A stretch of 64,000 nt of DNA. It comes from Stappia indica. Its GTDB lineage: Bacteria > Pseudomonadota > Alphaproteobacteria > Rhizobiales > Stappiaceae. Positions 60,011 through 64,000 of the stretch are shown in pieces. The stretch is from NCBI RefSeq assembly GCF_020177335.1, contig NZ_JAIVMG010000004.1, positions 248,001 through 312,000 of the forward strand, in the 5' to 3' direction. The notes under the pieces are model-generated. The model made no database searches, had not been told where the DNA came from, and saw only the letters and a list, made by a program, of their open reading frames with translations. Positions within the stretch are counted from its first letter, which is position 1. The number at the start of each line of letters is the position of its first letter. The position numbers and the translations under genes were made by a program.

Positions 60011-61183
60011 TCAGCGCGGGCGCTCGCCCACATAGCGGGCACGTGGGCGGATCTGTTCCGGCCGCTGGTATTGCTCCAGCGCATGGGCGATCCACCCGAC
60101 CAGCCGCCCGGCGCAGAACATCGACATGCCGGCATATTCCGGCAAGCCCAGCCCCCTTCGCAGCGCCGCCAGCGCAAAGTCGATGTTCGGCGCCTGTCCG
60201 AACAGCCGGGTGGCGGTGTCTGTCAGTTTCGGCAGCAACGGCACCAGCGGATGCTCCAGCCCGGCGTCAGCGATCTTGCGCAAAAGGACGGCGGCCCGCG
60301 GATCCGGCACCGTGTAGATCGAGTGGCCGAACCCGGGCAGATCCTCGCCGCGATAGAGCCGCTCCTGCATCAGGCTGTCGATATCCGCCTCGCTTTCGAT
60401 CCGGTCCAGCCACCCTTCCACCCGCTCGCTCGACGCCCCATGCCGGGCACCGGAAAAGGCACCGAGCCCGGCGCCCAGCGCCGCATGCAAGGGAGCTCGC
60501 GTCGAGGCGGCGCAGCGCACCGCAAAGGCCGAGGTGTTGAACTCATGGTCGGCCGACAGCACCAAGGCCGCCCGGATCAGCTCCGCCCCCGGCCCGGGCT
60601 GAACGCCCCAGCCGCTCGCCAGTTGCAGATGCACCGGCTCGGTCGAAGGGGCGCGATTGAGCAGCGCCGCCACGCCGACCCGGACCAATGCCGCGCCCTT
60701 TTGCTCCAGCACCGGACGTGACACCCCATAGGCGGAGGGGTCGACCATCGGCCAGGCCGCCAGCACGGTCATCACCCGCTCCAGCGGCCGCAGTCCCGCC
60801 GGTGGGACCAGCGGCAAATCCGGCGCCGGCCGGGCAAAGGGATCGGTGGCGCAATCCCACAACAGCGTGGCGATCCGCTCCAGCGAGGCGGTTTCCGCCA
60901 GAGCCACCGCCGCATGCCCGCGGTAGATCGGCCCGGCCTCATCGATCAGCGTCAGCGCGCTTTCCAGCACCGGCCCGCCGGGCGTCGACCCGCCGCCATC
61001 GGCCTCCCCGCCCTCGCGCCGGTCACGCAACAGCCGCACATCCTCCGCATGGTAGCGGCGTGAGCGTCCCGGCCCGGCAACCGAGCGGATCAACCCCCGG
61101 CTGACATAGGCGTAGAGCGTTGCCTGGCGAATGCCGAGTTCATTGGCTGCCTCCGGAGCGGAAAGGTAGACAGGTGTATCCAT
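60011..61183 (-). CDS. Citrate synthase-like protein with N-terminal MerR/excisionase-type HTH
   Basis: 390 aa. Residues 7-53 form a helix-turn-helix (LSAPEAANELGIRQATLYAY, then RSRRYHAEDVRLL). The rest is a citrate synthase fold keeping His213 (ADHEFNTSAF), His248 (ARHGA), His287 (GFGHSIYTVPDPRA) and Asp335 (NIDFALAAL). The usual HRVY after the second catalytic His is HSIY here, so an oxaloacetate-binding Arg may be lost. It may be an enzyme, a regulator, or both. Starts at ATG 61183 without a Shine-Dalgarno, 6 bp after a good -10. Divergent from a second citrate-synthase-like gene. Confidence 0.85.
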   Translation of the reverse strand: MDTPVYLSAPEAANELGIRQATLYAYVSRGLIRSVAGPGRSRRYHAEDVRLLRDRREGGEADGGGSTPGGPVLESALTLIDEAGPIYRGHAAVALAETASLERIATLLWDCATDPFARPAPDLPLVPPAGLRPLERVMTVLAAWPMVDPSAYGVSRPVLEQKGAALVRVGVAALLNRAPSTEPVHLQLASGWGVQPGPGAELIRAALVLSADHEFNTSAFAVRCAASTRAPLHAALGAGLGAFSGARHGASSERVEGWLDRIESEADIDSLMQERLYRGEDLPGFGHSIYTVPDPRAAVLLRKIADAGLEHPLVPLLPKLTDTATRLFGQAPNIDFALAALRRGLGLPEYAGMSMFCAGRLVGWIAHALEQYQRPEQIRPRARYVGERPR

Positions 61184-61185
61184 AG

Positions 61186-61204
61186 ATTGATTTTATTTAT
61201 CAAT
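61186..61204. promoter_or_regulatory. Operator-like dyads in divergent citrate synthase promoter
   Basis: ATTGAT-7 bp-ATCAAT (61186-61204) is a perfect dyad, and TTGA/TCAA half-sites repeat next to it (61206-61218). It overlaps the -10 of the HTH-bearing gene. The encoded helix-turn-helix protein is the obvious candidate to bind it and repress its own and its neighbour's transcription. Confidence 0.5.
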
Positions 61205-61218
61205 ATTGACGATATCAA
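61190..61218 (-). promoter_or_regulatory. Sigma-70 promoter for HTH-citrate synthase, leaderless
   Basis: On the minus strand: TTGATA (61218-61213), 17-bp spacer, TAAAAT (61195-61190), then CAATCT and the ATG at 61183. Transcription would start at or next to the ATG, and no Shine-Dalgarno exists, so the mRNA is probably leaderless. Confidence 0.6.
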
Positions 61219-61274
61219 CCCCCGCCCTGAATGATCCCCCACATGCCATGCAACCAGACAGGAAGGGGATCGCC

Positions 61275-62420
61275 ATGACCATCCAGACACCAGGCCTCAG
61301 GAGTGCCAGTACCGATGCCGACACCCCGGCCGGGGTCACACCGGTCACGCCTGCCGCTCCCGGCCTTGAGGGCATCGCCGTGGCCGAAACCGTGTTGAGC
61401 CATGTGGACGGGGTGAACGGACGGCTGTTGCTGCGCGGCCATGAGCTGCGCGACGTCGCCGGCACCTTGTCGTTCGAGGCGGCAACCGTCTTGCTTTGGG
61501 CGGGTTTCCTGCCGAAGGCCGATCTTGCCCGCCTGACGGACCTGTTCGCCGCCGCGCGCGAGCGCGCCAGTGCTGCCCTCCCGGCCATGTGCGCCGCGCC
61601 CACAGGGCTCGGCGTCTATGAGCGGATGCGGCTCGGCCTTGCTGCCCTTCCTTTGGCGGGAGACCTGCATCCGGCCATCGCCATTGCCGGGGCGCAGCCG
61701 CTGCTCCTGGCAGCCGCCGCCCGACTTGCCGACGGCAAGGCGCCGCTGCCGGCCGACCCGTCCCTTGGCAGCGCCGCCGATCTGCTGCGAATGCTGCGCG
61801 GCACGCCGGCGCGACCGGAGGAGATCGCTGCGCTGGAGCGCTATCTGGTGACGGTGCTCGACCATGGTCTCAATGCCTCGACCTTCGCCGCGCGGGTGAT
61901 CGCCTCCACCGGCGCCGATCTCGGCGACGCGGTGCTGGGGGCCATGGCCGCGCTGAAGGGACCGCTGCATGGCGGCGCGCCCGGCCCGGTGCTCGACATG
62001 ATCGACGCCATCGAAAGCCCCGAGGCTGCGGAGGCGTGGATTGCCGACGAGCTTGCCGCCGGACGCCGGCTGATGGGCTTCGGCCACCGGGTCTACCGCA
62101 CCCGCGACCCGCGCGCCGATGTGCTGAAGGAGGGGCTTGCCCTGCTCTCCCCCGATCTGCCGGCCCTGCGCAAGGCCGAGGCCATCGAGACGGCCGCCCA
62201 GCGCCTTTTGGCCCGGCACAAGCCGGATCGAAAGCTTCGCACCAATGTGGAGTTTTATACCGCCGTTCTGCTGGATGCGATCGGCCTGGACCGCCGCCTG
62301 TTCACGCCGCTGTTCGCGGTGGGGCGCACCCCAGGCTGGTGCGCCCATGCGCTGGAACAGCAGGCCGGCGGACGCCTGCTGCGACCCGCCGCGATCTACG
62401 TCGGTCCGGACGCCGGATAG
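61275..62420 (+). CDS. Citrate/2-methylcitrate synthase family protein
   Basis: 381 aa citrate synthase fold condensing an acyl-CoA with oxaloacetate in this family. His197 (LDHGLNASTF), His232 (LHGGAPGP), His271 with intact GFGHRVYRTRDPRA. The catalytic Asp position is Glu326 in NVEFYTA; this substitution is seen in some paralogous citrate synthases. A disordered N-terminus rich in Thr/Pro/Ala precedes the fold at about residue 30. ATG 61275 follows AGGAAGGGG; a TTG upstream is unlikely. Divergent from the HTH-bearing paralogue. Confidence 0.87.
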   Translation: MTIQTPGLRSASTDADTPAGVTPVTPAAPGLEGIAVAETVLSHVDGVNGRLLLRGHELRDVAGTLSFEAATVLLWAGFLPKADLARLTDLFAAARERASAALPAMCAAPTGLGVYERMRLGLAALPLAGDLHPAIAIAGAQPLLLAAAARLADGKAPLPADPSLGSAADLLRMLRGTPARPEEIAALERYLVTVLDHGLNASTFAARVIASTGADLGDAVLGAMAALKGPLHGGAPGPVLDMIDAIESPEAAEAWIADELAAGRRLMGFGHRVYRTRDPRADVLKEGLALLSPDLPALRKAEAIETAAQRLLARHKPDRKLRTNVEFYTAVLLDAIGLDRRLFTPLFAVGRTPGWCAHALEQQAGGRLLRPAAIYVGPDAG

Positions 62421-62457
62421 CCGGATCAGGCCGATACCTGACGTCTTGAAAGAACAA

Positions 62458-62483
62458 ACGCGGGGCGGCAAACCGCCCCGCGT
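62458..62483 (-). terminator. Terminator of TRAP permease operon
   Basis: 11-bp perfect stem ACGCGGGGCGG / CCGCCCCGCGT with loop CAAA, 15 bp past the large-permease stop on the minus strand. The minus transcript continues TTTGTTCTTT, a usable T-rich tail. It may also catch plus-strand readthrough from the citrate synthase gene. Confidence 0.75.
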
Positions 62484-62497
62484 CATGGCGAGACCGC

Positions 62498-63901
62498 TTA
62501 GCGGTTGGTGATGATCTCCGGCCCCATCAGCGAATAGGGCAGCCAGGTCGACAGCGCCGGCGTGTAGGTCACCAGCACCAGGAACAGAAGCAGGATCAGC
62601 ACAAAGGGCATGGAGGCCCGCACCACCTGAATGAGGCTCATGCCGGTGATCCCGGAGGTCACGAACAGATTGAGCCCGATCGGCGGCGTGATCATGCCGA
62701 TCTCCATGTTCACCACCATGATGATGCCGAGATGTACCGGATCGACCCCCAGCTCGATGGCGATCGGGAACACCACCGGTGCGACGATCAAGAGTAGACC
62801 CGAAGGCTCCATGAACTGTCCGCCGATGAGAAGCAGGATGTTCACGGCGATCAGGAAGGTGAACCAGTTGAACCCGGCACCGATCATCCAGTCGGTGATC
62901 GTCTGCGGAATGCGCTCCGAGGTCAGCACATGGGCAAACAGCAGCGCATTGACGATGATGAACATCAGCATGATCGTCGTCTTCGCCGCGTCGGTCAGCA
63001 CCTTGCGGGTTTCCGGATGAAAACAGCCGGGCAGAAAATTGACCACCGTCAGCCACAGGTTGCGCAGGATGGCCTTTTCAAGGCTCTCGCCGTCGCGGCG
63101 CAGCGGCACACCCTTGAGCGGTCCCATGTCCCGATAGAGAAAGACAGCGATCAGGAAGGCATAGACCGCCGCCACCGAGGCCGCTTCCGTCGGGGTGAAG
63201 ACGCCGCCGTAGATACCGCCGAGAATGATCACGATCAGCAGCAGGCCGAACCCTGCCTCGCCGCCGGAGGTCAGGATCTCACCCAGACCGGCGAAAGGCT
63301 GTTTCGGCATGTTCTTGATGCGGGCATTGATATAAATGGCGATCATCAGCATCAGGCCGGCGACCAGACCGGGGATCACACCGGCCAGGAACATGCGGCC
63401 GACCGACACATCCGTTGCCGCCGCATAGACCACCATGACGATGGACGGCGGGATCAGGATGCCCAGCGTACCGGCGTTGGCGATCACACCGGCGGCGAAC
63501 TCCTTGGTATAGCCCACCTGGCGCATACCGGCGATGGCGATGGTGCCGATGGCCACCACGGTTGCCGGTGAGGAGCCCGACAGGGCGGCGAACAGCATGC
63601 AGGAAAATACCGCCGCGATGGCCAGACCGCCACGGATGTGCCCAACGCAGGCGATGGCGAAGCGGATGATCCGCCGGGCGACACCGCCGGTCGACATGAA
63701 GGCCGAAGCGAGAATGAAGAAGGGAATCGCCAGCAGGGTGTAGTTCTGCGAGGCGGTGAACAGTTGTAGCGCGACCGAAGAGATCGAGTCGGAGGAAAAG
63801 AAGGCGATCGCCAGGACACTGGACAGTCCCAGGGCAATCGCGATCGGGACGCCGAGGAACAGCAGCCCGAGAACCATGATGAAGAGTACACCGGCCTCCA
63901 T
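62498..63901 (-). CDS. TRAP transporter large permease subunit (DctM-like)
   Basis: 467 aa, about twelve hydrophobic helices. Motifs: VPIAIALGLSSVLAIAF near 18-34, AIPFFILASAFMSTGG near 58-73, NAGTLGILIPPSIVMVVY near 142-159, TPTEAASVAAVYAFL near 236-250. A cytosolic insert of about 50 residues (DMGPLKGVPLRRDGESLEKA onward) sits in the middle. ATG 63901 follows AGGGGGCGTC, nine bases after the small-subunit stop. A different transporter from the first TRAP set; C4-dicarboxylates are the family default. Confidence 0.9.
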   Translation of the reverse strand: MEAGVLFIMVLGLLFLGVPIAIALGLSSVLAIAFFSSDSISSVALQLFTASQNYTLLAIPFFILASAFMSTGGVARRIIRFAIACVGHIRGGLAIAAVFSCMLFAALSGSSPATVVAIGTIAIAGMRQVGYTKEFAAGVIANAGTLGILIPPSIVMVVYAAATDVSVGRMFLAGVIPGLVAGLMLMIAIYINARIKNMPKQPFAGLGEILTSGGEAGFGLLLIVIILGGIYGGVFTPTEAASVAAVYAFLIAVFLYRDMGPLKGVPLRRDGESLEKAILRNLWLTVVNFLPGCFHPETRKVLTDAAKTTIMLMFIIVNALLFAHVLTSERIPQTITDWMIGAGFNWFTFLIAVNILLLIGGQFMEPSGLLLIVAPVVFPIAIELGVDPVHLGIIMVVNMEIGMITPPIGLNLFVTSGITGMSLIQVVRASMPFVLILLLFLVLVTYTPALSTWLPYSLMGPEIITNR

Positions 63902-63910
63902 GACGCCCCC

Positions 63911-64000
63911 TTAATCCTTGATGATGTTCTTGTTTTCGGCGACGAGCTCTTCCGCTTCGTGCGCCGCGATGATCAGGTCACGCTTGCCGGTGATGATTTG
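63911..64000 (-). CDS. TRAP transporter small permease subunit (C-terminal part)
   Basis: Last 29 codons of a gene entering from the right edge. The tail QIITGKRDLIIAAHEAEEL ends in ENKNIIKD and is typical of the cytosolic C-terminus of DctQ proteins (HEAEEL). It is followed after nine bases by the large-permease start, as expected for a dctQ-dctM operon. The binding-protein gene is presumably beyond the window. Confidence 0.75.
   Translation of the reverse strand, partial: QIITGKRDLIIAAHEAEELVAENKNIIKD

Noticed and set aside
61206-61274. TTG start extending the plain citrate synthase by 23 residues
   Set aside because: The TTG lies in the promoter/operator region without a Shine-Dalgarno, while ATG 61275 has AGGAAGGGG at the right distance.

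Overview
The window is GC-rich, densely coded DNA with strong third-position G/C bias. Its gene content points to an alphaproteobacterium, probably in the Hyphomicrobiales. The pointers are several TRAP and ABC uptake systems, fused indolepyruvate ferredoxin oxidoreductase, a CyaC-like redox cyclase with a haem-type membrane anchor, and paired citrate-synthase-like genes. No rRNA, tRNA, CRISPR array, insertion sequence or prophage gene was seen. The stretch reads as ordinary chromosome rich in catabolic and transport functions. The genus is an inference and was not tested.

Region 1 (1-17.7 kb) looks like an organic-acid and arylacetate module. A minus-strand operon runs acyl-CoA synthetase, livG, livH, livM, a liv-type binding protein, livF and a PaaK-like CoA ligase cut by the window edge. 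A hybrid histidine kinase and an OmpR-type regulator follow on the plus strand. Then come a 1,153-residue indolepyruvate:ferredoxin oxidoreductase and a TRAP transporter whose binding protein looks like the 2-oxoacid type.

Region 2 (17.8-30.2 kb) holds a C26 glutamine-amidotransferase-like hydrolase, a cobalt-type nitrile hydratase operon (alpha, beta, activator) and an EamA permease that may be leaderless. It also holds a NicO/RcnA-type metal transporter with its DUF1007 partner, a Leu/Phe/Val-type dehydrogenase behind a 32-bp palindrome, a LysR regulator, a CobW-type GTPase with a WD40 partner, ogt, an aminotransferase and a small Inh-like protein.

Region 3 (30.3-46.6 kb) carries a 2-hydroxyacid dehydrogenase, a LacI regulator, a second EamA permease, chrA, a MarR regulator and a quinone-reductase-like flavoprotein. 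A nitrogen-heterocycle cluster follows: FAD oxidase, cytosine-deaminase-like hydrolase, SsuABC-like ABC transporter, RidA, 8-oxoguanine-deaminase-like hydrolase, MFS permease and a creatininase-family hydrolase.

Region 4 (46.6-64 kb) has an ArsC/Spx-fold protein, the CyaC-like cyclase, a complete oligopeptide ABC operon and a copper P-type ATPase behind a textbook CueR-type promoter. It also has an asparaginase fused to a bulb-lectin domain, with a divergent unknown protein that may be a cysteine peptidase, and an SCP2 protein behind a LiuR-like palindrome. Two divergent citrate-synthase-like genes follow, one with a DNA-binding domain. The window ends in a second TRAP permease operon cut by the edge.

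The least ordinary items are the asparaginase-lectin locus, the divergent citrate synthase pair with its operator-like promoter, and the cyclase that joins haem-type membrane, 2Fe-2S and class III cyclase domains.
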